From: Bacillus sp. UNC438CL73TsuS30
GTDB taxonomy: Bacteria > Bacillota > Bacilli > Bacillales > Cytobacillaceae
Length of the DNA stretch: 64,000 bases
Direction: 5' to 3'
Assembly: GCF_000482325.1 (NCBI RefSeq)
Contig: NZ_KI535296.1
Coordinates: 138,854-202,853, forward strand
Below, in pieces: positions 42,320 to 53,200 of the stretch. The notes under the pieces were generated by a model that was given only the letters and a program-made list of their open reading frames with translations, searched no databases and was not told where the DNA came from. The position numbers and the translations under genes are program-made. Each line of letters opens with the position of its first letter. Positions within the stretch are counted from its first letter, which is position 1.

Positions 42320-44161
42320 TTATCCATTCACCGCAACCAGTTCGGACTTCTCTTCTTCCTTCACATCATAAAGCTGCTTGATCATGTTAATAAACGGTTC
42401 AACGAATTGCGGGTCAAATTGTTTTCCGGAACAATCCCGTAACTCGACGATTGCTTCATTGAAGGTTTTCGTTTTTTGGTACGGTCTTTCCGTCGTCATC
42501 GCATCAAACGAATCAATGACACAGAGAATGCGGGCCAGCTTTGGAATCGATTTTCCAACAAGGCTATATGGATAGCCATTGCCGTCATAGCGTTCATGAT
42601 GAAGCTCTACAAGTGGAATTAAGTCTTCGAGCTTTTTATTTGTTGAAATGATCTCCTTGCCCCACGTCACATGCTTTTTCATCATTTCCCACTCATGGGA
42701 GTCAAGCTTTCCTTTTTTATTTAATATATCGCGGGGGATTTCAATTTTACCAATATCGTGAATTAACGCACCAAGAATAAGCGTCTTCCGCTCATGGTCA
42801 CTCAAGCACAACGTCCTTGAAAAATCAACGGCGTATTGGTATACCCGCTTACTATGCCGATAAGTGTAAACATCCTTTGAAAGGAAAATCTTTAACTGCT
42901 GCTCAGCCTCTTCTAGATCTTTTTCAAGAGAAAGGGAGCGACCGATGGAATACTCTGAATGCTCATTGAATACTTGAACCAGGTTTTTTCCTTGATCTTT
43001 CGCGGCGTACATCGCCTTATCGGCCTTATTGAGCAGCTCGGAAATATTGTAGGTTTCTTTTTCACATTGTGCAATTCCGGCTGAAAAAGATAGGCATCCG
43101 TATGGCAGTCCTTCTACGCCTTTAAAATAAGTATCATTCGCCTTTTTTCGCAGCTCATTCATAAATGAAAAGGCCTGCTTGCGGTCGGTATTTGGCATGA
43201 AGATGGAAAACTCTTCGCCGCCGTAACGGGCAACAGTATAATTTTTCGCTTCCGTTTCTTCTTTTATGATGGCGCCAAATTTCTCAAGTAAATAGTCGCC
43301 TTGAATATGCCCGTAAAGATCGTTGTATTTTTTAAAATCATCAATGTCCAGTAAAGCAACGCTTAGTAGCTGCTCACTTTCCTTTGCGACAACTAACTCT
43401 TTTTCTAAAAGCTCTTTAAAATACCCGTGATTATTAAGGCCGGTGAGAAAATCTTTGTTAGCTTTTTCTGAAATAGACTTAAACAAAAGAAAGTGTTGTT
43501 TAAATGCAAGTGATAATAAGAAAGCAATGACCGTAAATAGAAATAGACCAAATAATTTATCTGTATGCATTAGAATCGCTAAAACAAACGAGAGCATTAA
43601 CGTACTTAAATAAGTGGCCAGGGTCTCCTTGAGGATGGCATTTAAAACACTAACCAAACTTTCTGCCATTGCTATTAAAAAGTAAATCCCAATCAATAGT
43701 ACATTAATCACAAAATACATACATAAGGAAATGAAATAGGGGACTAAATTATGAATGTGGATACTGCCAACTGTGCCCCCAGTTATCTTAAAAGTATAAT
43801 AGCCAAACAGGAGCATTAACGAATAAATCGCAAAATTAAATAGATGTTTCCACCAGACAATTTTTCTTTGTGTGAAAGCAAAGATGACTGAGTTGATCAT
43901 CAATACATTAAATGTGACATTCAGGCCAAATAAAAAAAGACTGGCTAAATATATGGAAGAATCCATAGAAAGTGAGTTACCCTTTGGAGGCAAAAGAATC
44001 GGATAATGATTCAGTAGTAAAATCGCAATTGCTAGAGCGAAAATGGTAACCCATTCCAATAAAGAATGCTTGGTATAGTTATAAAAACTAATAAAAGTCA
44101 AAACTCCGATAGCTGAAACAGAAAATAGATATGTATTAGTAGGTGTTTTAAATAAGCGCAT
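42320..44161 (-). CDS. Membrane GGDEF and HD-GYP c-di-GMP signalling protein
   Basis: Protein of 613 residues. The first 225 contain about seven membrane helices without a known sensor signature. A GGDEF domain (about 245-400) has the active motif GGEEF, with an upstream RY, so c-di-GMP synthesis is possible. An HD-GYP domain (about 425-600) keeps HDIGKIEIP and HHERYDGNGYP, so hydrolysis is also possible. Both motifs look intact, giving potential bifunctionality. The ATG at 44161 is chosen; upstream GTG 44173 and TTG 44179 are possible. It follows a 35-residue membrane protein gene by 64 bases on the same strand. Confidence 0.85.
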   Translation of the reverse strand: MRLFKTPTNTYLFSVSAIGVLTFISFYNYTKHSLLEWVTIFALAIAILLLNHYPILLPPKGNSLSMDSSIYLASLFLFGLNVTFNVLMINSVIFAFTQRKIVWWKHLFNFAIYSLMLLFGYYTFKITGGTVGSIHIHNLVPYFISLCMYFVINVLLIGIYFLIAMAESLVSVLNAILKETLATYLSTLMLSFVLAILMHTDKLFGLFLFTVIAFLLSLAFKQHFLLFKSISEKANKDFLTGLNNHGYFKELLEKELVVAKESEQLLSVALLDIDDFKKYNDLYGHIQGDYLLEKFGAIIKEETEAKNYTVARYGGEEFSIFMPNTDRKQAFSFMNELRKKANDTYFKGVEGLPYGCLSFSAGIAQCEKETYNISELLNKADKAMYAAKDQGKNLVQVFNEHSEYSIGRSLSLEKDLEEAEQQLKIFLSKDVYTYRHSKRVYQYAVDFSRTLCLSDHERKTLILGALIHDIGKIEIPRDILNKKGKLDSHEWEMMKKHVTWGKEIISTNKKLEDLIPLVELHHERYDGNGYPYSLVGKSIPKLARILCVIDSFDAMTTERPYQKTKTFNEAIVELRDCSGKQFDPQFVEPFINMIKQLYDVKEEEKSELVAVNG

Positions 44162-44225
44162 TCTGATCACTCGCAACAAAAAATTTGGAGAAGTTAGAAA
44201 TTAACCTCTCCTCTTTATTATACTA

Positions 44226-44333
44226 TTAAACTAGTCTAAATCCAGATGTTAACGCAATAATTACAGAGCCAATAATGATGGCATTGTACAATACACTTGT
44301 TAATTTGATGCCGTGTTTTTGTTCGTTTTTCAT
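44226..44333 (-). CDS. 35-residue single-helix membrane peptide
   Basis: Starts MKNEQKHGIKLTSVLYNAII, then a hydrophobic helix and a short end GFRLV. AAAGGAGGTG lies upstream of the ATG, inside the end of the DUF5317 gene, whose stop overlaps its ATG by one base, so translation is coupled. Too short for ordinary gene callers. Unknown function. Confidence 0.7.
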   Translation of the reverse strand: MKNEQKHGIKLTSVLYNAIIIGSVIIALTSGFRLV

Positions 44334-44926
44334 TATTTTTCACCTCCTTTCAAGGAGAGTGAAACTGACTTTGTTCCTTTTGAAAGTGGGTGATGAATCA
44401 TAAGATGTTGAATAAAGAAGAAAATTCCAATATTCATAATGATGTCGCCGATGCTAATGATTTGTGTGCGAGGATAAGGCTTCGTGATGGGAATGATATC
44501 TCCTAAAATACCAAGATGAGTTGATGATGTTAACATCGTGTGCTTTGCGTATAGTCCTTCTTTAAGAGCAGTTACATAACCTGGGTCTAGAACGGTAGCT
44601 GCTTCTAGCGAGACCGGCATTCTTCCACCATTCAAAACCATAACGAGAAAATTAAGAAAGACTCCTGCTAAAATCAATAGAAATCCAGGGTTCTTGCGGT
44701 TCAACCATAAAAAGATTAAACCAATTACATAAACTGCAATGTATATGGAACCGCTTACCTTTCCGAGAAATTTATAGTGGTTTTGTAAAAAGAACACAAT
44801 CAATTCAATTGCCAATAACAGTGGAAACATCCAACCCCACTTAAGTTTCAGGTGTGCTAGCGCTCTTACATTGCCTTTTCGTAAAAATCCAACAATAAAG
44901 GAAAGAATAATTCCGTCAAATACCAT
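44333..44926 (-). CDS. DUF5317 membrane protein
   Basis: Integral membrane protein of 197 residues with five or six helices and the family motifs NGGRMPVS and HLGILGDIIP. First gene of a minus-strand set with the 35-residue peptide (1-base overlap) and the GGDEF/HD-GYP protein. Function of DUF5317 is unknown; the linkage suggests a membrane sensor or partner for c-di-GMP signalling, which is inference. Confidence 0.8.
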   Translation of the reverse strand: MVFDGIILSFIVGFLRKGNVRALAHLKLKWGWMFPLLLAIELIVFFLQNHYKFLGKVSGSIYIAVYVIGLIFLWLNRKNPGFLLILAGVFLNFLVMVLNGGRMPVSLEAATVLDPGYVTALKEGLYAKHTMLTSSTHLGILGDIIPITKPYPRTQIISIGDIIMNIGIFFFIQHLMIHHPLSKGTKSVSLSLKGGEK

Positions 44927-45343
44927 AAAAAGTACCTTCCTATGATCATATTTTATGGAACAATAGTAATATTTTAAATTCCCAATTGAGTTAAAATATT
45001 CCTAAAATAATGATAAATGATGGAAAATATTGAAGGCAAGTATATTTTGGGGGAAAGGTGAAAAATATGTCTATAGCCTTATAAAATTGACGGATTTTGT
45101 AAAAAATTGTTTGTAAATAGGTCTATTTATGTCGTTTTGCGAAAAATACGAAACGCGAAAATTTCTATGGCAGAAAAATAAACGTCTTAGTTCGATTATT
45201 ATTTGAAAATCTATTCCTAATTAAGCAAATATAATTCTAGTCATTAGCAATCAAAATTGATTAAAATGAAAATAACGATAGAGATATTTGCCTATCCATA
45301 TGGTAAGTTATTAGTATTACAATCTAAAAAAGGGGAAAAACTG

Positions 45344-45439
45344 ATGACACGAAAATGGAAATGGCTGATTGCCTGTTCCTTTTTTCTTCTTTTCTTAAAT
45401 GGAGTTGGATTTTTCGCGGTGCATTTCTTGAGGAGGTAA
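45344..45439 (+). CDS. 31-residue cationic membrane peptide
   Basis: Starts at ATG 45344 (MTRKWKWLIACSFFLLF) with GGGGAAAAA upstream and ends VHFLRR. Basic ends around one hydrophobic helix, the layout of type I toxins and some leaderless bacteriocins. An in-frame opening upstream at 45257 has no ribosome binding site. It lies 30 bases before a CPBP protease gene. Expression is not shown by the sequence. Confidence 0.55.
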   Translation: MTRKWKWLIACSFFLLFLNGVGFFAVHFLRR

Positions 45440-45469
45440 GAGATGTACATAAAGGAAGGGGGAAGAAAG

Positions 45470-46324
45470 ATGATGACAACCAATCTAACGAAGCCGATTT
45501 CAAAAAAAATGCTAGCGGCCATCCTTGTTATAACGCTTGGTGCTGAATTTGTTCTTTATTTTATGAGATACGCCTATTTGGCAGGTACTTTGTATGATGC
45601 GATTATGGTCTCGTCTTTCTTTATTGGCTGGAAATTGAATCACAGACTTGTTGACGAGACCAGTGGACGGCCGACAAGTCGCCAACGCGCCCTTCAATTT
45701 ACCGGAGCCTTCCTAGTTTTTTTTATTGGGAGCACCATTATCAATATTTATTCGAATCTAGCCTTTCCAGCCTTTAACAAGAATTACGATCAATATGTTC
45801 AAGTCTACACTGACCCGCAAACCACCGTTGGCGGAGCCACTTCTACGTTTTTTTCGACGATTGATAGCGTCGGTTCTGATTTATATAATGATACACTTGC
45901 CGGGCTCGAAGAAGTTTGGCGCTTAGGCTATATCATTCTTGTTTTGATTGTCTGTAAAAAGATTTTCCCCCGCCGTTGGGAAAACGGCTCAAGGGACATA
46001 TTTATCTTATTTGCCCTCTTTTTCACATCGATTCTCTTTGGTATTGACCATACATTGGATACTGTCCAAACCTGGCCCGTCCGGATTGGAGCGATTGTAA
46101 CCTTTGCCAATATGGGACTGATTTTAGGACTAATTCTATTGTGGACACGAAGCCTCTGGGTGACGGTCATCGTCCACTCGGTTTACGATATTACAACCAC
46201 CTTGTCATGGAATTATTTTCATTATGCGGTTGAAACCTTTGCCCTTGCCGCCTTTATTCTTCATATTATTCTTTTGAAATTTGAAAAAACACAGCAATCG
46301 CAATCCATAGAACTCACAGATTAA
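45470..46324 (+). CDS. CPBP-family intramembrane metalloprotease
   Basis: Membrane protein of 284 residues, about eight helices. CPBP (ABI) motifs are EEVWRLG (Glu-Glu-x-x-x-Arg), FGIDHT and HSVYD, which supply the metal-binding Glu and His residues, so the protein is likely active. ATG 45470 (GGGGGAAGAAAG upstream) is preferred over ATG 45443. The family includes bacteriocin immunity and prenyl-protein processing enzymes. Its partner may be the 31-residue peptide just upstream. Terminator at 46325-46350. Confidence 0.85.
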   Translation: MMTTNLTKPISKKMLAAILVITLGAEFVLYFMRYAYLAGTLYDAIMVSSFFIGWKLNHRLVDETSGRPTSRQRALQFTGAFLVFFIGSTIINIYSNLAFPAFNKNYDQYVQVYTDPQTTVGGATSTFFSTIDSVGSDLYNDTLAGLEEVWRLGYIILVLIVCKKIFPRRWENGSRDIFILFALFFTSILFGIDHTLDTVQTWPVRIGAIVTFANMGLILGLILLWTRSLWVTVIVHSVYDITTTLSWNYFHYAVETFALAAFILHIILLKFEKTQQSQSIELTD

Positions 46325-46350
46325 AGGGGATGCCACCTAAGGCATCCCCT
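46325..46350. terminator. Bidirectional intrinsic terminator
   Basis: Stem AGGGGATGCC/GGCATCCCCT between the CPBP gene and the convergent 209-residue gene. T-run short. Confidence 0.75.
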
Positions 46351-46356
46351 GTATTA

Positions 46357-46986
46357 TTATTCACCATATATATAGGAATGATTTTTATACCAATATTGAA
46401 TGGTTCCATCCTCGTACTCTTTATGCTTTATTGAAGTCCTCCTAAAAGCACGTATTAAACGATCCTTTTCCAACTCCTGCTTTACATATAATTGGTTCAA
46501 AGAGGGTGTCATACCTGTTAGATTTTTTTTAAGCATTTCAGTTAAAATGTTCAGTCGTTCTTCGTTTACTGCAAGAAAATCCTTCTTCAGTTCTGAAAAT
46601 CCAGCAGGGACCTTTAACTCTTTTGCCTGCTCGTTTAGTTTACTTTGCAGAGATAATGCTTGAATCATTTCGGTTCTGGAAGTATTCGGTTCAGATTGAA
46701 TATTAGCTAATACTCGATCGCCCTTCTTATTCAGATCCTGTGCCTTAGCTAAATAGCTAATGAAGGCTTCTTTATTTTCAATAGATTTCTTGTTGTAAAG
46801 CGTTAAAGAAAAAATGAGAAGGACTAAAATGAATAAAACCGTTCCTGTATTCCTAAATCCCTTCTTGTCACGGTCGGACTGTTGCATAACTTTGGGCTGA
46901 TTGTTTTTTTGTTCTGTTTGAAGAAGCCCGTTTATATGCAGTTCTTCAAGCTCTTGACGGATCTTTTGTTGCGCCGGGGTCAGCAT
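46357..46986 (-). CDS. Hypothetical protein with one membrane helix
   Basis: Protein of 209 residues: a soluble N-terminus with a helical PAQQKIRQELEEL, one membrane helix at about 48-65, then an extracytoplasmic, highly charged helical region (KVPAGFSELKKDFLAVNEER) and an aromatic end KNHSYIYGE. GGAGGTTCAAG lies upstream of the ATG. Family not recognised. It is divergent from the giant surface protein, sharing a 300-bp gap. Confidence 0.75.
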   Translation of the reverse strand: MLTPAQQKIRQELEELHINGLLQTEQKNNQPKVMQQSDRDKKGFRNTGTVLFILVLLIFSLTLYNKKSIENKEAFISYLAKAQDLNKKGDRVLANIQSEPNTSRTEMIQALSLQSKLNEQAKELKVPAGFSELKKDFLAVNEERLNILTEMLKKNLTGMTPSLNQLYVKQELEKDRLIRAFRRTSIKHKEYEDGTIQYWYKNHSYIYGE

Positions 46987-47282
46987 CTTGAACCTCCAGA
47001 AATAGTAGAATTATTTAAACTGTTACTATCGTACTATAAAGTGCGGCAAAAAAACCAGATTATATCCAATTCTTTAGAAAAAATCGACGAGTTTTCTTTT
47101 TATAGGGATCTATGAATTTTGTCGAATTAAATAATTTCGTGTATAGAAAGATTGATATTCAAAATTTTTAAATAGTATAGTATGATTATTTTTGCCATTA
47201 TAATATTTGGTTTAAATGATTATTTTTACCTATTACTTAGGCACAAAAGCAGGTGTTGAAAGTCAGGGGGAGGAGTGGAGTT

Positions 47283-50200
47283 TTGAAAGTGAGCAGTAGA
47301 GAGAGAAAACAAGGATTTAAAAGGTTTTTTAGTATTTTAACAGTGTTCTTGCTTATTTTTTCCAACTTTAATGGAATTATTGCAAGAGCAGCGGGCGCAG
47401 ATGCTCAATCTATCACAATTAAGGTGGATAAGGCAGAAGTAACACCCGATGATGAGGTTTTGGTTAGCTTAACATCGGCTGGTATGGAGGATATTTCCTC
47501 TATGGATGTATACTACCATTTACCGAACGATAAGAGTGTCGGTGTTGTTGCCCGTTATAATGAATCGGATAACAGCTTCGAGGCAAAGGTGCCGATTGGG
47601 AAATATGCGGCTTCCGGTTTGTGGGAAGTTACCGCTATAGATCTCTATTATCCTGATGGACATAAAGAAGAGGTCTTACCAGATGAAACAGATCTGACCA
47701 AAGGGAATTTTACTGTAAGTAATGAGAACGGCAGTTTACAAGATATTGAAACACCAATTTTTAATGGTGTGACCGTAGACAAAAAAGAGGCTGCACCAGG
47801 TGAAACAGTTAAAGTAACGATTGATGCAACAGATAAGCTATCTGGCATATCCAATGTAAAACTTATCTATCAAGGTCCGGGTGAATCTAAGAATCTAGTA
47901 GCTGTTTTGAATGAGCAGACGCAAAAATATGAAGCATCTCTTGTGGTTGGTGATAACGATCAGCCTGGTACCTGGTCAATAAGTGATTTAGTGATTGGGG
48001 ACTATTCCGGTAATTCATATGTAGATAGTAGCAGCGAAAAGCTGGCTACCGGAGAATTTAATGTTGTTGAGAAGAGTGTGGAGGTAGAGGATACTAAAGC
48101 ACCTATTGTAAATAGTATTAGCGTGGATAAGACTGAAGCCCGCCCGGGGGATACAGTAACTGCAACGATAGACGCAAGTGATGATGTATCCGGTATTGAT
48201 GAAATTTGGGTTTATTATATTGAGGGGAATCAATCTGGAAGTCAACAGGCAGTCCTTAATCCGGATACGAATAAATACGAAGTTAAGTTTCAGATTGATG
48301 AAACATCCAGACCGGGTGACTGGGGTGTTTATGGCATTGATTTGAGAGATAAAGCAAATAATGATATTTACCTTAGCGAGTGGAACGATTCCAATGTGGA
48401 TTTTACAAAGGGAACCTTTCAGGTTATCAATGAAAATGTAGATGGAACCCCGCCAACCATTAATAGTGTCATGGCTGATAAACAGGATGCACAGCCAGGT
48501 GATACGGTAACTGTCAGCATTGATGCATCAGATGATAAATCTGGTATCGATTCATTAGAGGTTAATTATTATGGGTCGAATGGCGGAAACCTAACGAACA
48601 ATGCAGAATATAACTCTGATACAAAGAAATATGAGGCAAAGTTTACAATTGATGAAAATACCCGACCTGGTTTATGGAAAATTGAATCCATAATTGTTAG
48701 TGACAGTGAGGGAAACAGTAATTGGATCAATCAGGATAGCGGGGTAGATTTAAAAGGTGGTAATTTTAAAGTAATAAATGACCAGGTTGATATTACTGCA
48801 CCAGTTCTGAAAAGTGTTAAGGTTGATAAAGCAGATGCTCAGCCAGGTGATACGGTGACTGTAAGTATTGAGGCGGAAGATGAACAATCAGGTATCGATT
48901 ATGTGAATGTACAGTATGAAGGTCCAAAGGGCGGGCACATGGAAGAAGAGGCCGTCTATAATTCAGAAACACAAAAATATGAGGCCCAGTTCTCGATAGG
49001 TGATGGAACCCGTCCAGGGACTTGGAGAATTGAATCCATTAATCTTAGAGATAAAAATCGAAATGAAAGCTGGATTGATCAGTATAGTGAATTCGAGCTA
49101 AGCGACGGCGATTTTACCGTAAATAATGACCTCATCGATATGGAACCGCCTGTGGTAAATAGCGTAAGTGTGGACCAAAAAGAGGCAAAACCGGGTGACA
49201 CGGTCACTGTAAGTATTAACGCCAGTGATGCCAAATCTACTATCGAGCGGATTACAGTGGATTACAATGTGGGAAATCATGATGTAGAGAGAGTTGCTGA
49301 TTTAAATCCTGACACAGGGATGTATGATGCAAAGGTTAAAATTGGTGATTATGACAATGCAGGTAAATGGAGCATCAATTATATTTCTGTAGAAGATAGT
49401 GAGTATAACAGTAAGGAAATTTATAACGGCGAGGAACAGGACCTAAGCGGAGGGGACTTTACCGTTGTAAATGAAAATGCGGATGTTACACCGCCTGCTA
49501 TACAGGGGATTTCTGTAGATAAGACAGAGGTGCGTCCGGGAGATAAAGTGACTGTCAGCGTTGATGCTAAAGACGATCAATCAGGCATTGACACGATCAG
49601 AGTGGAGTATCAAGGTTCAAACGGCGGTTACATGAATGAAGAAGCCGTTTATAATTCCGATACAAAAAAATACGAAGCAACATTGACGATTGACGAATGG
49701 ACTCGGCCAGGTGTGTGGAAGGTTTCATCCATTTATGTGATGGATAAACAATATAACTACACATGGATGGGCGAGAATGATGAACTTGAAAGATTCAGTG
49801 CAAGCTTTACCGTTATTAATGAAGATGCGGATATTACTCCGCCGACGGTGCAAGGAATAACGGTTGACCAGAACGAAGTTAAGCCTGGGGATGTAGTGAA
49901 AATTTCTGTTGATGCTAAAGATGACAAGTCAGATATCAGTTATGTATCAATTGAATATAAAAATCCTTATGGCGGATATAAAGGTCGGCAGGCTGTTTAC
50001 AATGAGGAATCCGGTAAGTATGAAGCAAAATTCCCAATCACGGATCAAACGAAACCGGGTAAGTGGACGGTTAACTATATTGAGGTAGAGGACAAGTTTG
50101 GGAACAATGAAATGTATTTAAGCGAGGATGGTTTTGATTTCAGTTCCGGAGATTTTAATGTAACGAATGAAAATGCAGATTTAGCCCCTCCCACCATCAA

Positions 50201-53200
50201 AGCTGTATCTGTTGATAAAACGGAAGCAAAGCTGGGGGAAACGGTAACCGTAAGTATTGATGCAAGCGATGATAAATCCGGAGTTGATTCTATTTTAGTG
50301 GATTTCAGAGCAGGTACACGTTTCGTATGGAATCAAGAGGCAAATTACAATCCTGAAACGGAAAAATATGAAGTGAAACTGCCAATTACTGAAACATCAC
50401 GCCCTGGAGCATGGAGTATTTATACCATTTTTGTAAAAGATAAAGCAGGAAATGAAAACGAGATTTATAGTGATGAGCAGGATTTCAGCAATGCTGACTT
50501 TATGGTTACAAATGACAGGGCAGATGTTACCCCGCCAACAGTTAACAGTGTATCTGTCGATAAAAAAGAAGCCCAACTAGGAGATACGGTAACGGTAAGT
50601 TTTGATGTAAGCGATGAAAGATCAGCTATTGAAAATGTTCAGGCAGGTTTCAAAGTTGGAAATCGCTATCAATGGGAATCGGCAGAATATAATCAAGAAA
50701 CGAAAAAATATGAAGTAAAGCTGCCAATCAATGAATCCTCAAGGCCAGGAACATGGAGTATATCATCCATGTATGTAAGTGATATTGAAGGAAACGGTGA
50801 GTCAATAAATAGTGAAGACCAGGATTTCAGCAGCGCCGATTTCACTGTTATCAATGACAAGGCAGATCTATCTCCACCAACTGTTAAAACGGTATCTGTT
50901 GATAAAAAGGAAGCCCAACTAGGAGATACGGTAACCGTTAGCATTGATGCAAGTGATGGTCAATCAGGGGTTGACACCGTTTCAGTATGGTACAGGAATT
51001 CTGACGGGCGTTCTTGGTGGGGAGATGCTACTTATAATGAGCAAACACAAAAATATGAAGCTAAATATTCAATTACTGATACGACAAGACCGGGGACATG
51101 GAGCCTAAGTAATATCTACGTTACTGATAAAGAAGGCAATGAACAAAATTACTATAATGATGATGATAATTGGAATTTTAATAATGCCAACTTTAATGTA
51201 ACCAATGATAAAGTGGATGTTACTCCGCCAAGCATTAAAGAAGTTTCTGTCAATCCAAAAGAAGCCAAACCAGGCGATGAAGTCACAGTAAGTATTGACG
51301 CAGAAGATACTCAATCTGGAATTCAGTCCTTGTTTGTGAATTATCAAGGACCAAAAAATACAGGGGGAAGTAGGGAAGCAGTCATAAATCCGGATACAGG
51401 GAAATATGAGGCGAAAATTAAAATTAGCGAATTCGCTGCATCAGGTACTTGGAAAATCGACGGTATTAATGTCATAGATAACCAAGACAACTCTGATTAT
51501 ATTTTCAACAATAAGGTAAATGGATACCCTGGTGCTTCAAATATGGATTTAAGTGCAGGAAACTTTAATGTTATCAATGACAATGAGGATATTACTGCTC
51601 CAGAAGTAACAGGTATAAAAATCAACAAGGAGCAGTTTGCACCAGGTGAAACAGCTGTCATTGAGTTGGATGTTAATGATTCTCAATCCGGTGTAAGTTC
51701 GGTTTCGATCGCGTATACCGGTTCAAATGGCGGCTATTATGAAAGTGATGCTGAATATGATGAAGCGACGAAAAAATATATAGCTAGAATTCCGGTAAAT
51801 AATAAAACGAAGCCAGGTCTCTGGACAGTAGATTCGATCTATGTAACGGATAAAGAAGGAAACAGTGACTATCTCAATGGAAATCTATATGATTTTAGTA
51901 ACACAAAATACACCGTTATCAACGATGCAGTCGATCTGACACCGCCTTCCGTTAACAGTGTCACCGTTAGTCAGAAGGAAGGAAAGCCCGGCGATAAAAT
52001 CACGGTTAGTTTAGATGTAACAGATAAGCAATCTTCTGTAAGTAATGTTTCAGTTGCCTTTAAAAATAAAAATGACAAGGATTTTTGGAGAGATACTGGG
52101 GAAGTTTGGGAAAATGCAGTTTATAATGAGCAAACCCATCAATATGAAGTGACATTCCCAATCTCTGAAACATCGAAACCGGGAACATGGGTAATTGACT
52201 ATGTATCCGTTTCAGATAGTGAAGGGAATTGGAAAGACATATACAATGGTCAGGATGCTGATCTCTCAGCTGGAGATTTCACTGTCATTAACGATCTGGC
52301 AGATGTTACTTCTCCTGAGTTCAAAGGAATATCGGTTGATAAAAAAGAAGTAAATGTTGGTGAAGATATTACCTTTACTGTAGAAGCGGCAGACAGTCAG
52401 TCAGGTATTCGTGATGTGTACATTGGTCTTGATGGAGGAATGGATGTTTATACTGGCGAATACAATCCAGATACAAAAAAATATGAAGTAAAAATTCCAA
52501 TTACCAAGGGGTATAAGCCTGGAACCTGGAAGGTTAATTTCGTTGCTATCTATGATAAGGATAATAATGGAATTTACCTTGATGGAAACGAAGAAGATTT
52601 TATTGGTTTAAACTTTGAGATTATTAATCCTGATTATGATGATTATCAAAATTATTTTGACTCCTATATTAATAGTATCTCTATTGACAAAAAGGACGCA
52701 GTCCCAGGAGACTATGTAACGCTAAGTCTAAAATTTAAGGATTCCTCCAAAATTAGGGATGTTAGCGTTCGATATGTTGGCTCGAGCGAGGCAGAGTTCC
52801 ATAAGGATGCTGTTTATAATGAAAAAACAGAGACCTATGATGTGAAGATCCCAATTTCATCTTTGTTTAAACCAGGAGCCTGGAGCTTAAATGGTATTTA
52901 TGTGACAGAAATTGATGATCAACATGGTGAATATCTAAGTTTTGGTCCTGACGAAATAGCGGCTCTCGGTAATGGCGATTTCAGTGTTAGTAATAAGGAT
53001 TTGGATTCAACCCCTCCAGCTGCACCAGTTGTAGATGAGGTATCTGATCAATCCGTAACCGTTACCGGTTATACAGAATCAAAAGCAAAGGTTGTTGTTA
53101 AATCTGGTGATCAGGAATTAGGAAATGCAATCGCGGACAGTGATGGCCATTTCATCATTTCTATTAATGCCCAAAAAGCTGGGACGAAATTGACGGTTAT

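Noticed and set aside
44927..45343. AT-rich gap checked for a c-di-GMP riboswitch next to the GGDEF gene
   Set aside because: No GEMM-type conserved sequence seen; nothing else recognised.
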